The notes below the pieces were generated by a model. The model was not told the DNA's origin. It searched no databases and saw only the letters and a list, made by a program, of their open reading frames with translations. Of a DNA stretch of 64,000 nt, positions 1 to 12,197 are shown in pieces. The stretch covers positions 24,678,192 through 24,742,191 of the forward strand of contig OY743179.1 in the NCBI GenBank assembly GCA_963555705.1. The letters are read 5' to 3'. The position numbers and the translations under genes were made by a program. Positions within the stretch are counted from its first letter, which is position 1, and each line of letters begins with the position of its first letter. Source of the stretch: Ligustrum vulgare (lineage: Eukaryota; Streptophyta; Magnoliopsida; Lamiales; Oleaceae).

Positions 1-439
1 TCATGAAAGGAAGAGACCATTTCTATCCTACCTATCTAATCTAAAACCACTAAAATCCAAGAAACCTCATATTCTCTCTAAAATCTCAACGGCCATAACT
101 TAACCATTATAACTCAAACACAAATAGTAAAATAACATTTATTGATAACTTCCTTAATCTTAAATAAATTAGGCTTCATTAATCCGAATCAAACTTTCTC
201 GAGCCTATCATACATGATTAATTACAAGCTATCCAACGAGCCCAAAATTAATATATTTATCAGTATCTCATAAAAACTTATATATATATGGGGTAAATTG
301 AAAGAAATTTTGTATTTTTACCACTTTAGCCCCTAACCTTCAAAGCATGTATAATAGCATATAAAGAAAATAAATTTTGCTTTATGAAAATATTTGGGAC
401 CTTACACAAGAGGATGAACTAATTTGTAGATGACACATT
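1..439. other. Gene-free AT-rich left edge
   Basis: I see no supportable gene, RNA or element boundary here. The sequence is AT-rich and leads directly into a fragment of copia-type gag. Confidence 0.5.
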
Positions 440-613
440 TTGAATGCACTCTTTGACCACCTATATGATATCTACACAAATACTACTTCGATCAAGGAGA
501 TTTGGGATGCATTGAAAAATAAATGCAAGGCTGAGGTGGAAGGTATTAAAAAGTTTCTAATTTCCAAATATTTTGATTTCAAGTTTTTGGACACCATCAT
601 TTATAGGGACAAA
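440..613 (+). pseudogene. Copia gag scrap
   Basis: A short open stretch beginning MNALFDHLYDIY and running through KEIWDALKNKCKAEVEG and KKFLISKYFDFKFLDT. This layout (hydrophobic helix, 'WDAL', then 'KFL.SK..D.K..D') is the conserved core of the plant Ty1/copia gag (UBN2-like) domain. Only about 57 residues remain; zinc knuckle and pol are absent, so it is a relic. It ends where an LTR-like segment begins. Assignment rests on recognised motif order, not on a search. Confidence 0.6.
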
Positions 614-617
614 TACA

Positions 618-1212
618 TGTGTTATGGTCATGTCTAACTGGACATGACATGTCTTCTATATGAGCCTACCATGGGGATCCACAAAACATCCAGTCACCTA
701 ATTAGGACCCACAAGTCGGACTGTAGATACCAAACTGGCTGGAATCTTATATGCCAGAGAGTCATGCTATGACGGACTCATGCCGGGTCAAGGTCATGTT
801 GTGTCGGACTCGTGTGTGTCGGGGTTAGTACCCTTAAAAGGTGACAAGACAGTTTGAGGTGACTATGTCTTTAACGAGGAGAAATACTCTCTTACAGTAA
901 TGCTAACTCTACACTTATAGGTAATGATTATTACCAAGAAAGTAGTTTACCTCATAAAGAGTTGTGGCCTAGCCGCATGTAAAGTTTTACACGTGTCACG
1001 ATCATAGACATCAACTCCTTCTATAAATAGATTATATTTGCCTCCAAAAAAAAGGTTAGTAACTCATTACTTAAATACAATACATAAATCTCACCCCTCC
1101 CCCTTTTCTCTTTTACACACTTATATTTCCCTCATCTAATTATATTTGTTCACAATGAGTCTTGACTCGAACGTCGTAGTGCAAACGAGTGTCACCCCGA
1201 CCCCCGTTGCAT
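618..1212 (+). mobile_element. Gypsy-type LTR fragment or solo LTR
   Basis: The right half closely resembles the reverse complement of the gypsy-3 LTR near 44,880-45,080. Shared pieces include a CTATAAATAGA TATA region at about 1020, the stretch CTCTTTTACACACTTATATTTCC at 1109-1131 in slightly varied form, and a tail of the type GTGCAA.CGAGTGTCACC..GACCCCC. It probably starts at a TGTG/TGTT near 618-620 and ends in TTGCA near 1212. I see no clear target duplication and no internal domain, so it is a solo LTR or a truncated end of a related family. Confidence 0.5.
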
Positions 1213-1530
1213 ACTAACTTTTTGTCCTAAAAATTATTTGGAGGATCACTCAATACAAGAATTTCAAACTCGACCTTCTATTAAGAAGAAACAGAGTTGT
1301 AGTGAATATATTCTATATTACATTAAAAATGAAAAAGTCGGATTGATATATTTGAATATCAATAAATGTGATATTTTATATAAATATGTTACATTGGAAA
1401 TGAAAAAATGGATTAATATATTTAAATATAAATAAATGTACTAGAATTTGTGCTAAAAATTATTTAGGGGATCACCCAATACAAGAATTTCAGACTCGAT
1501 CATTTATTAACAAGAAATAGTTCGTAAAGG
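1212..1530 (+). repeat. Imperfect direct repeats
   Basis: A block of about 65 bp (AAAATTATTTGGAGGATCAC... at about 1228) recurs near 1458 with AAAATTATTTAGGGGATCAC. Between them lies a shorter pair beginning AAATGAAAAA at about 1328 and 1398, each followed by a TTGAATAT/TTAAATAT..AATAAATG tail. The arrangement suggests an old local duplication. No gene is supported in this stretch. Confidence 0.55.
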
Positions 1531-1778
1531 AAGGTGATTGATGTTAAAATAACTTTGAAGAATCTTCATGTTGCTAAATTCAATTTTCTTGCTTTCTAGT
1601 TCATTTTCATATTCTAATTCCATATGAAAAGTCGCGTGCCGCAATTAAACATTGCAGATAATTGATGTCGAATACCAAGTGTTTGGTAAACTTTGTTTAT
1701 AATGGGCACATATTCTAAAATACTTTTTTAATCACAAATTCTACCTGGAAAACAAAAATAACGCTAATCATTACGTGT

Positions 1779-2384
1779 AGGGATGGCAATGAGTCGGGTT
1801 TGCCAAATTCGTACCCTACCGACTAAATATTTATAACCTCCATACTCTACCCATATACCCATTTAAAAATTGCGGGGCGGGTGTGGGTCGGAGGCGGATT
1901 TACTTTTATACCCATTTAAAACCCATTACTAATTATTTATTTATTTATTTATTATTTTTTAGGCTATAAATAGGTTATAGGTGCTCTGAATTAACTTGAA
2001 TCAGTTAAATATTGGGCTTTACTTGAATTTGAGTTGAAAAAAGTTTGTTATATGTTGAAATTATACAAGCGAATTTGAACAATTTTTTTAGACGTTAACA
2101 AAGTTAATAGTTTAAAAATATTAAGGTTTAAACAATAACAATGTCAATAGATATTTGTGTTCTATTTTTTATTTTTATTATTATTTTTTTTTAACAATCA
2201 CTTTTGTTTTAAATTCTATAATTTTTAAAGGAAATTAATGGGTGTGCGGGTCTGGTATGGGTATTATAGTAAAACCCACACCCGACCCATACCCATGTCG
2301 GGCTTTAAAATTTATCTCCATACCCTACCCATTTATGTCGGGTCTCCATCGGGTATCGGGTTCGTAAGTATTATTGTCATCTCT
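1779..2384. mobile_element. hAT-like MITE with target duplication
   Basis: Terminal inverted repeats AGGGATGGCAAT (1779-1790) and ATTGTCATCTCT (2373-2384) bound a 606-bp segment. ATTACGTGT lies directly outside both ends (1770-1778 and 2385-2393), fitting the 8-bp duplication of hAT transposons plus one chance base. The subterminal regions carry many GGGTCGGGT / ACCCGACCC motifs in inverted arrangement, typical of plant hAT miniature elements. There is no transposase, so it is non-autonomous. Confidence 0.8.
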
Positions 2385-2393
2385 ATTACGTGT

Positions 2394-2924
2394 TATAACA
2401 CTTCCCGAACGCAGCTTTAAAATTAATGTTATTTTCAAAAATAAGAAAATTATTACTTTTGGGAAATTATAAATTGGTGCATTCATCAATATCTTACAAT
2501 CTGTTTGGTAAGAATATTTTTTTTATAAACGAAGAATTTGATATTTTCGAGGTAAAATGTATTGTTGAAAAGTAGTTTGAGAAATGTGATTAAAAATTGA
2601 TTTGAAAAAAAAAAAATACGTTGTTTCTAAATTCTTTTATTGTATAGGTTCAGATTCAATTTGAAATGAGCTGCTGCGAGGCATAAAGAGATAATCATTG
2701 TAGGTTATTTAAACAAACAATGGTTCAACCGTAGGTCGACGGTTTAACTTGCAGGTCAACTTCGATTTTATGTATCTTCAATTATTTTAAAAAATACAAT
2801 TAAATAATAAAAATAGTTAAATGTAAAATTGTAAATTTCACAAACATTTTATAACCCAAAAGTCACTAAATGTCAACTATTATAATTCCCACCATCACAA
2901 GTACAGATACCAAGCAAAAAAAAA
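2394..2924. other. Gene-free AT-rich spacer
   Basis: Simple AT-rich sequence with short A and T runs. I find no coding exon, RNA gene or element end. Confidence 0.5.
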
Positions 2925-3930
2925 ATCCAATCTGATCCGAAAAATTCTCGATCTGTGGATCAATGGATCGTATTGGATCGGGGGTGATCCGATCCGCAAT
3001 CCGTCTCTTTTTTTGAAAAAATTAAAAATTTATGTAAAAAATTAAGCCTTTGTTTGGCAATTTTTTTTTTTTTTTTTTTTTTAAACATCACAATTCCTCA
3101 AATCACTTTTTAACTATACACATTTTCTCTCTCCACTTTACAACCGCATATTCTACCTCGAAAACATAAAAAAACATGTTTTTAAACATACAACTTTTAA
3201 CAAACAGAGGCATTATTAAATTTAAAATATATAATCTTTTATTACATTTGACACAGGGATGGCAACATGGCGAAAAATACCCGAACCCGACGGAGACCCG
3301 ACTCGAACAGGGCGAGGATCCCCGACAAAGACGAGGATGAAATAGTATCCTCGAAGCGAGGGCGGGGCGGGGATGGTCATCTTATCCCTATCCCCATCCC
3401 CGCCCCGTCCTCGATCCCTATCTCCAATAAACAATTTTCATTTGATTAATGTTCAAATGATGTGTAAAAATTATAGATTTAGAAAATATCAAGATTATTC
3501 CTACATGTTTCCTTGTATTGTTTGTACAAAATTATTTTAGAATTTAAAAAAATAAAAATTAATAACAAATAGAGATGTAAAGGGGGATTTGTACATCCCC
3601 CACCCGAACCCGCCCTGTCCCCGATTAAATGGGCACATGATGGCAATTCTTTAACAGGGCGGGAACGAGAAAAGACATCCTCACCTCCATTATCATTCCT
3701 ATTGACATAAAATCTCTAATTTTCTATATATATATATATATTGTTTTATCGTATGAATTGAATATTATATTAGTTATTTTATGAATTATATATTGATTTG
3801 TTTATCATTAACGAAAATAGATAACGAAATTTTCTTAATGTTTGTTCCGATCCGATCCGTTCCGAACCCGACTCGATCCGAAATTTTTACTATTTGATCC
3901 GCTCCTCCGATTCGCTCCATTGCCATCACT
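2925..3930. mobile_element. Possible outer GATCC-rich DNA element
   Basis: Both flanks of the inner element at 3255-3700 carry dense GATCCGATCC/GGATCGG motifs in inverted arrangement (2930-3000 and 3840-3910). The right end finishes with CCATTGCCATCACT (about 3917-3930), similar to the hAT-like termini next door. I could not find the matching left terminus, so the boundary and nesting are inferred. Confidence 0.35.
3255..3700. mobile_element. Second hAT-like miniature element
   Basis: It starts with AGGGATGGCAAC and ends with TTATCATTCCT, imperfect inverted repeats of the same type as the element at 1779-2384. The interior is GC-rich with repeated CCCCGACC / GGCGGGG motifs arranged in opposite directions. 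Flanks share TTGACA (left ATTTGACAC, right ATTGACATA), an imperfect target duplication. It encodes no transposase; open frames across it are byproducts of the repeats. Confidence 0.5.
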
Positions 3931-4242
3931 AATCACAAGAATATAATGCTCCATCATTTTAATTTCTACAACCACAATAATAGAAATTATATTTTTGTAC
4001 TTCTATTTCATATTTTATTATTAATGTAGAGATTAGAGAAAAACAATTGAGAAATTACTAGTTCAGGAAAATAGGGTCAGATAGCTAGAGAAAAGACACA
4101 ATGACCAAAAAAAGTAGGATTATCTTCCTTCAAACCAGAAGCAGGAGAAATTACAAGTCTACCGCAGCAGAGTGTCTTACAAGTTCCTTTGTTCACATGG
4201 CAGTAGTGTTCCATATGAATCATGCATACAGGAATATACAAA
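3701..4242. other. 3' flank of the SAM-domain gene
   Basis: Apart from the probable right end of the GATCC-rich element, this AT-rich stretch carries no coding evidence. The part nearest 4243 is likely the 3' untranslated region of the minus-strand SAM-domain gene. Confidence 0.4.
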
Positions 4243-7200
4243 TCATGCTGGTCGTTTAGAACGAGACAACAGGGAAAGTAGGATCTTCTTCCTCGGGCCC
4301 TGCAATTGTGCACGTCAGTAAGTGACAATCTAAAGACAGAAAACCCGATATCAAAGTATATGATGGTTGGGAATGACAACATAATAGAGGGAAGAGTGTG
4401 ACACACACACTTCTTGTACACTTCAGGACACGTGCAAAAATCAAAGGTAAAAAAGAATATTGATTTTATTGGCACATCAGAATCGTGTCCGAGTGGTGTG
4501 CCAAAGTTTCATAACATCTAGACTATGTTGCTCGAACTCTTCACTTTTGAAAAAACACCCGTGTCAAACACTCGGAAATGGAACATGGGTATGGGATACT
4601 TCTCGAATTCTTTTAACCAAAATATGATATTTTATATCATTTAAATCTAAAGATAATCCTTCACATCTTCAAGAAATGCATTTATTATTACTAATACATA
4701 AATTTCTAAAGTAATTTGAAATTTATAAGACGTATTCGTGTATTTATGCCAAAATTTGTGTCTTTTTAGCCATGTCCCTATATCCCAGGTTTTGAAAAAA
4801 ACGAGGTCCGACACTTAAAAACGAAACCCGATACCCATATCCGAGTCCGAGCAACATAGCATCTAGATTTCCAAAACAAGAAACATAAAGATTGACTAGA
4901 TATCTTTACCGACTCAAATTACTACCATCCACCACTTCATAGCCTAACTACTCGTACGTTCGACCATCCAAGTAAAACTGTAAGGCCACATTACTTAATC
5001 AGTGGACAAATAGTAGCAACAAAGCCACTTGTATACTTTTTTTGACCCTATTCATCTACTTGCCACTAGTATACTGATGAGCTATGAATGGATATTTATA
5101 TATATACACAAGTCCACAATTTACAAAGACTATTACCATGGGTATTCCTAACTCTTTCAGATCACTGTCACCCATCTGCCTCAAAGCATACATATCCACC
5201 TGTAGAATGCATCAAAAACCCAATTAACAACGCAAAAAACCCTCTATTGACCTAGTACAGTGTAGGACAAATAAAAAAAATGAAAATTATGGATGCCATA
5301 TGAATAGCCAAAAGAGTAAAGTAAACTAATGATCAAGTACATAATTCATTTCACATTTACTCCAGATTCCAGCATTAAAAATGATACTCTCAGTCATTTC
5401 AATTTTTCAATTAGGCCATTTTATTTCCTATTTTAAACTTTCAACATTTCTACTCTTACACATGTTTCTATTTATAGAAATCAAGACTGACTGTATGGTT
5501 GTAAGCCCTGGAGTTTCACATCAAAAGAAAGGAGGATTATGCATGCAAGTTTTAAAAAAGTGAAAGGATCACCAGAAGTCACATACTTCCTCAGCCTTAA
5601 AGTAAATTGCATATTTTTCCAGGTCCAGAGATTGCAAAAAGCTGTCGACAGTAAGTTGATCATTCAGCTGCACAAAATATAGTTAGTCAAGCATGGAAAC
5701 ACAGGAAAATGCAGATAACACACAAAGGTTTGACGTGCACACAGTATTGTTGATTTAATACTGACGGGCAAACAAATTTCACTATATTAAAAAGTAAATA
5801 AAAATTGGTCACACTATGAGATCTTGAAGAAATCAAGTTTTGAATTATGTCTAGCTGGTAAACCATCAAAAGTTCACACCACACAAATTGAGTTCTAGAA
5901 ATTCACTTAGAGCCTTTAAAAAATAAAAATAAAACATGAGTAGTTGATAAAGTTTGACATCCTTTGTCTAATATTACATTAAATGGAAATTGGATAAATG
6001 TTGAAACAATCAGTCTTCCACATAAGAAATCCATAAAATTCATGAACCATGATCAATCCCATTGTAGCTACTAATGGAAAGAGTCCAAATTTAAATATCC
6101 CATTTAGGTGATGAGAAGCCCAAAATCGAAATTTAAGACTAAAGTATATAGCTGGATTTCAGGCTTCATGTCCCCTCAAAAGTTTTATATTTCCTTTTCC
6201 TTCACTATTATTAATAAAAACTGTCATAGGGTGGTATTTACGGGGGAGAAAAATACAATGGGAATTTAAACAGGATCAATATTAATCTTCCAAGTAGTAG
6301 TAATGGAGGTTGAAGTCGGAAGAGAGGCCCAACATTGAATACTTTGATTTTCCATCTTAATTTCTATCTAGCTCGTAACTGATTGAATTTAAACTTCTGT
6401 ACATGTGAACCAATTTGTGGTTAGTAGTGACATATTAACATCCCATACGCAACAATACTAAATGGAAGCTATGCCTTATTCTAAATACACATGAAGTTGA
6501 CCTAGTTCTGTATACGACAAACAATCAACCTTTGCCTTATTCCTAGCATACTTGAAGTTAACCAATTTATGTTCCATATAGGCTCCCAAAATGTCCCAAA
6601 AAGGTTTTTAAAGTGGAAAAAAGGCAGCCAACGTAAGGCAATTCCAAATTAATATATACCTGATGACATCATAATTGACTAGGAGGTAAGCAAATTAATT
6701 CATTATTTCCAAAGAGGTAAAAACATTGTTTATACAGTACTGCCTTATCTTTTCAAATGGACAAAACTACTCAAATTGGTAAACACCATATACAAAATGA
6801 AACATTTTTTTCTGCCTAAGCACATAATCCAGCAAGTCCTAATCCTAACGTGGAAGCATTCTCCTAACTTTATAAGCATTTTTATAACTTCCATAGCCCT
6901 CGGAGAGGATAAAGAGTGGAGTTGTTTTGCCTTTGACTCATTAGCATGAAAGAGTCTAAGCCCCTGTTTGAGCCCCATTATTGGAAAACCAAGTTTTTTA
7001 AACACTCAATCTCAATCATCCATTTTAGGCCCACAATATTTGACTTTTCAAACAAATTTTAATTATACATTCTCCCAAAAATTACTATTCAAAACCACAT
7101 TATTTCTCAAATAATGAGACTCAAACAAGGGCTAAATAAGATTAATATCAAATTTTACCATTCATAGAGCACACATATAAACAAATAACAAAGTCTTATC

Positions 7201-7423
7201 CCAATAATTTAGGGGAATGAATAATTTTTCCGACTCGTTCAAGTCATCAAGATTTAAAGCAACTGGATTCTCAGCAGCCACATTAGGCCATGTTGTTCTT
7301 GGTCTACCCCTGGCTCTTCCTAACATTCTTAATGAGATTGCATCACTCTCTTATGAACGGTAGTCTTTCTAGGCCTACGCAAAACATGGACAATCACCTA
7401 AATCATACGTTATTTATTGAGAA

Positions 7424-7475
<52 letters not shown>

Positions 7476-9221
7476 ACAGCAGTTACCACAAACTAGTTCT
7501 TCAAGTAACATGCAGCAGTGGCAATAAAAAATTTACAGGCAAAAAAAGCAGAAAGGTAAGTAGTCTATACTGCATATGCACTCCTATGTACATCACTGCC
7601 AGGTAGAGTAAGTGGGGCAACCATCGGGGCCAAGGCCTTTGAAGGTCCAGAAGATGGAACCAGTTTTGCCATGAAAGGTGCAGAATTCATGGAGCTTGAA
7701 AAGTTAAAAACATCTTTGCTCGTATATGTGCTCATTCCACCATCATCATATGTCCTAACTGGAAGCTTTCTCTGTAATTCTTCCTCTCTCCTGGGTGGTG
7801 AGAGACCTCGAGAACTTCCCAAAAATTCACCCGGCGACCTTTTCCTTATACGGTCCATAGTCCAGGGAGAATAAGAATTTATCACCGAGTCTACTTTGAG
7901 CACATCATTCACAGTTCTCGTTCCATGCATATGTGTAGCAATGCTTGAGATTCTTGGCTCAGGGATTTGATGTCTGGTATCACGTATGCTGTGTATAACT
8001 TCCCTGGCTTCAGGAACATGGGGTTCCCTTGGGTTGCGGTGATCCCTAGATTCGAGCAGGTGCTGTCTAGAATCCCTGGTTACAGAGGATAGTTGCCTAC
8101 CATCCTTTGGCTCCCGAAAATGCTTTCCACCATACCTTAGCTCTGGATACTGCAATCCTGTATCCTTTGGCTTAGACATGTGATCCCGAGTAACTACGCT
8201 ATTTGTTGAAGATTGAGCAGGCCTTGATAATATGTTGCGAAGGTCTGACTCATTATGATTCTTGTTATGACTTTGCTTCTGCTTCATAATTTTCTTTTGC
8301 ATTATTTTGAATCGGAGGTCATCTCTATTTAGATAAATGTCTTTTTTCATACAAGAACGCCAAAAATTAACAGATGATAAGCTAGTTGTAGGCTCAAGTT
8401 TTAAATTATATAAAACTATAAGGACTCGAGAAGAGTCTATTACCATCCCCAGCATCAGCAGTACTGCCATCTCCCCGCATTCTGGCAAACAAACAAGCTC
8501 CATAAATATACAACTTCTAGAATACAATTATAACTTTTTCTTCTATACTGTAAATAATAAGACCCCATCTTCAATATTAGAACTAATGTATAATGTCCAA
8601 CATCATATGGGATCAGAGTAAAAACTTTAGCAGCAACTAATGTTCAGTACTTATATTTAATATTTATACATACTCGAGATATGAATATTTATAGGAAAAG
8701 AAAAAAGCTGAATCCCTGAAACTAAGACTAGTCAAACACAACACAACTTCATAACAACAGTAATAAGACAATTAAAGAAACAAAAATACATACCGCTTGT
8801 TGACTTGGAGAGATAAATCTACATTACTTCCCAACCTATCTCTAATGGATCGTTTGCTTCCAACAGCTGACTGCGAATCCGCAAAACAACTATCCACCAT
8901 AAGACCTGACCGTTTCACCACCTGCAGAAATAAAATTATCAAGAAACACCTCTAAATAAATCCAACATTGCTTAATCAAGAACACCGGTTTTAATACATT
9001 GAAAACACCAGCTTTATCAGTCTGTTTGATCATCATCAACGCATTTACAACTTAACAGTAATTTAAATACTTATAATAGTCCTTCAAATAAGAAATTAAA
9101 GAAATCCGTTTACATTTGCCAGATATATAAAATGTAAAATTATAGAAGAGTACTAAATATTAATTACCTGCGCACCGCGCCCTAGGGTTATAGTGACTTC
9201 AGACCTTGATGGGTTTGACAT
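4243..9221 (-). CDS. SAM-domain protein, seven exons, 396 aa
   Basis: Spliced from GT-AG boundaries on the minus strand: 9221-9168, 8921-8794, 8481-8444, 8340-7571, 5667-5587, 5199-5137 and 4299-4243. Exon lengths 54, 128, 38, 770, 81, 63 and 57 nt give 396 codons plus TGA with consistent phase. The N-terminus reads MSNPSRSEVTITLGRGAQ, then VVKRSG and SKRSIRDRLG. The long exon 4 is basic, Arg/Ser/Pro-rich and probably disordered, with YSPWTMDRIRKRSPGE and RGLSPPRREEELQRK. Exons 5-7 encode a C-terminal SAM domain (about residues 331-388: QLTVDSFLQSLDLEKYAIYF, then LRQMGDSDLKELGIPMGPRK). This order matches a plant SAM-domain family of unknown function; SAM domains usually mediate protein or RNA contacts. 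Intron 4 (about 1.9 kb) holds a GA microsatellite. No frameshift is seen, so the gene looks functional. Splice sites are inferred. Confidence 0.88.
7430..7473. repeat. (GA)n microsatellite
   Basis: About 22 uninterrupted GA units inside intron 4 of the SAM-domain gene. Confidence 0.95.
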
Positions 9222-9511
9222 GGAGATTTGCAAAAACAGAAAGGGGGGGAAGAGAATACTTCGAAACCCTATTCAATCGATCAATTTATCAAAAAATCAT
9301 ACAGATAATCAAATATTAAACCAGATATCGACCTAAGTAAGCGTCAGGATTTAGCAAAGCTTGTTCCGAGTATAGAGGTTGTAAATTTCAATCCTTTGGT
9401 GTGTGCAAAAGAGCGAATTACGGAACTTGGCCCTGTGATGTCGAATTTTAAAACTTAAGTAAATATCGAGTTTGGATCATTAAACATATCAAAATTGTGA
9501 ATGTTAGTTGT

Positions 9512-10290
9512 TGTATAGAGCTGAGGTGGACAGTTCAACGGTCAAAGAGTCAATAGTAAAAACTTCGGCTTAAGATAGCAAGAAAAATCAAAACGAATGA
9601 GGGAGATCTGAACAAAATAAACAATATCTATAGCGTAGTGTTGAAACCGAGGTGATTAAGTCTACCGAGATGATCTCCGTACGAGAGGTGATTACATAGA
9701 ACCGAGGTAATTTGTATCGAGGTGATAGATGTCGAGGTGGTAGATACCTAGGTGAGGGATGCTGAGGTTATGGGAACCAAGGTGAAAGTAACAGCTCTAA
9801 GGAACGGTCAAATCAACTTCATTATGTGTCAGTAATCATCATTATCTGTAATATGTCAGTGTAATCATTTGATATAAATATGTCAGAAATGTCAATCACT
9901 ATTATCAATCACATCCTACAGACATGATGCTTTGTAATAATTGTGTCAAACCTCCTCAACTATTATAAATAGGAGGAGTAAATGTTCATTTAAAGGGGAT
10001 TAATAGGAAAAACCTTTCAAAACTCTTGTCATTTGAATACGGAATTTCGACCTGACCATCAGATCAGCATCGAACTGGACGTGAATTTATGCTATTATAA
10101 CTTCAGTTCGTTTTTGATCTAGAAACCTATATATATCTATTATCCTTGCATTTTCCTCAGCGTTGGAAATATAGAGGCGGAGCCGCATACTTAACCAAAT
10201 TACCCACAATTCAATCATTCATATGAAAGTAATAGGCAATCCACTATCTTTATTTGTTGATTAGCTTGCAGACAAAAAGTGACGTCAACA
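9512..10290 (+). repeat. gypsy-1 5' LTR
   Basis: It starts TGTATAGAGCTGAGG and matches 27746-28413 almost base for base until 10159, where the 3' copy stops matching. It probably extends to GTCAACA at 10290, followed by AATTGACGCTAGAAGG, a decayed form of the usual TTGGCGCCGTC primer-binding region. The body carries many GAGGTGAT repeats. Confidence 0.7.
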
Positions 10291-10356
10291 AATTGACGCT
10301 AGAAGGAGGACCCATTTCCTTGTATTCGGCAATTACATACTTGCTCCACGATCGCA

Positions 10357-12020
10357 ATGAGTCGCAGACAGAGTTTAGGAAGTCATCGGACACACCACAG
10401 TGACGACTCACACAGAAATGTTAACGGGTCTAAAATGTATGGTCCACCACGGCCTCCAGTCGATCCAAACATGGAACTGGTTCTTGATCGGCTTGAACAG
10501 ATGCAAAGAGATATGGAAGAGATGAGGAGAAATCAAAATCAAGGTCGCCATCACGAAGAAGGTGAAGTGCAGTCACAACTTCAAAGATCTGACAGTCCCT
10601 CCAGTTATGAAGAACCGTGAACCGAATGCTCAGATCACACGAAGAGTGCAGTGGGTGAAAGCACACCTCATCTGTGTGGTTGCAAAACACCTGATCGGAG
10701 GTGACAGACAGAAAGGAGTGAATACAATAGAACAAGAGCAGATTCAGAAAGACGAATTGAAAGGGAAGGAGAAAGTAAAGTTGCCAATACAAAAGGGAAT
10801 GGGGGACAGGTCCCTGATTAAAAGAGTGAATTTGGAAAGCCGGCCAGCTAACAATTCTACTTTCCACATAAATCAGCCATCTACTCCTCCATCGAACAAG
10901 CCAGATCAAACGGAGGTTGAGCAATTGAAGAAAAGATTGTCCGACCTAGAGACGAAGCAGGAAGGTTTGGGTTCGACAAAACCCTCTACCAAGAGGACGT
11001 CGCCTTTCACTGAGGTCATCTTGTCACAACCTTTACCTAGTCAATTGAAGATGCCACATCTCGTCGGGTACAATGGGGAAACTAACCCGATGTCGCACTT
11101 GGACCAATATATGTCTTGGATGGAACTTCAATGAGCAAGCTATGCAATAACATGCAGGGCATTTCCTTTAACTCTCGAAGATAGAGCTCAACGATAGTTT
11201 TGCAATATATCTCGACATTCGATCTCCAGTTGGTCTCAATTAAGCACTCAATTTTTGAAACAATTCATGGGATCAAAAATTCCAACAACCCTGAAAGAAA
11301 GTTTGGTAACTATCAGACAGGAAAAGGCAGAATCGTTGAAGAACTACCTAAGCTGTTTCAATAGACAGATCATGGGAATGGAAAAAATATCCGATAATGC
11401 GCTATTGATGGCCGTTTTTTCAGGTTTGCAAACACAAACTCATTTCTGGTCGTCGGTACATGAGGATGGGCCACAGACGTACCAGGAGTTTTTGAACAGG
11501 GCGGAAAAAATTTTCAATGCTGAAGAAGCTCCGGGGTCCAAAAATAATCACCATGAGTCTATCAAGGGATCAGATAAGAAAGAATATAAAGAGGAAAAGA
11601 AGGAGTTTAAAAGGAATAACATTGGGAAGAAGCGGGATTACAAATCGGCGGACAGATTATGTCCTTACAATGAAGAGCAGAAAAGCGACTTCGCCCCATT
11701 AAATGCATCAATAGAGGTCATTTTTATGAACATAAAGGATAAAGGGATCATTCCGTAGGTGAAGCCAATGAAGCAGAACCCAAATAATTTGGATTCATCC
11801 CTACTGTAAATACCACAGGTCAATAGGACACACATCAGACGAATGTCTGAATCTGAAGTTTGAAATTGACAAATTGATAAAAAGAGGAAGTTTGCGGGAA
11901 TATGATGCTGAACCATGGGATATGGGGAAGCAATCTATACATCAAAAGAAATGTGTTGTTCATCATAAGGTAGAGCCCTGAGGTGCTAACAGACCTGACG
12001 AAATCCGTACGATAGTAAGT
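10357..12020 (+). pseudogene. gypsy-1 gag, frameshifted
   Basis: It starts MSRRQSLGSHRTHHSDDSHR. The capsid-like part appears in a second frame (SPFTEVILSQPLPSQLKMP, then PMSHLDQYMSWM), a form of the Tat gag core 'PF...I...P.P..FK.P....Y.G..DP..HL..Y'. A third frame, 11255-11758, continues with FMGSKIPTTLKESLVTIRQ. A decayed finger of the type CRYH.S.GHTSDEC follows at about 11,805-11,850. At least three frame changes and several stops separate the parts, so no gag protein can be made. Confidence 0.8.
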
Positions 12021-12197
12021 GGTAACCAAGTTCAGGTCGGATCAAAAAGAAAAAGGTGAGAGTGTGTACGAGAGGCACGGAATAGTTACCATATATGTAG
12101 CCACTCAATCACTCCGGACAATCAGGAGTCATTCGGTTTTAGCGAGGAAGATGCGAGAGGAGCACTCCAACAGCATTCAGATGCTTTAATAATCACG

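Noticed and set aside
3222..3449. Arg/Asp-rich frames on both strands
   Set aside because: Both come from GC-rich inverted subterminal repeats of the hAT-like element at 3255-3700.
6745..7005. Minus-strand 86-residue frame within intron 4 of the SAM-domain gene
   Set aside because: No splice sites in phase and no similarity recognised; the exons on either side join well without it.
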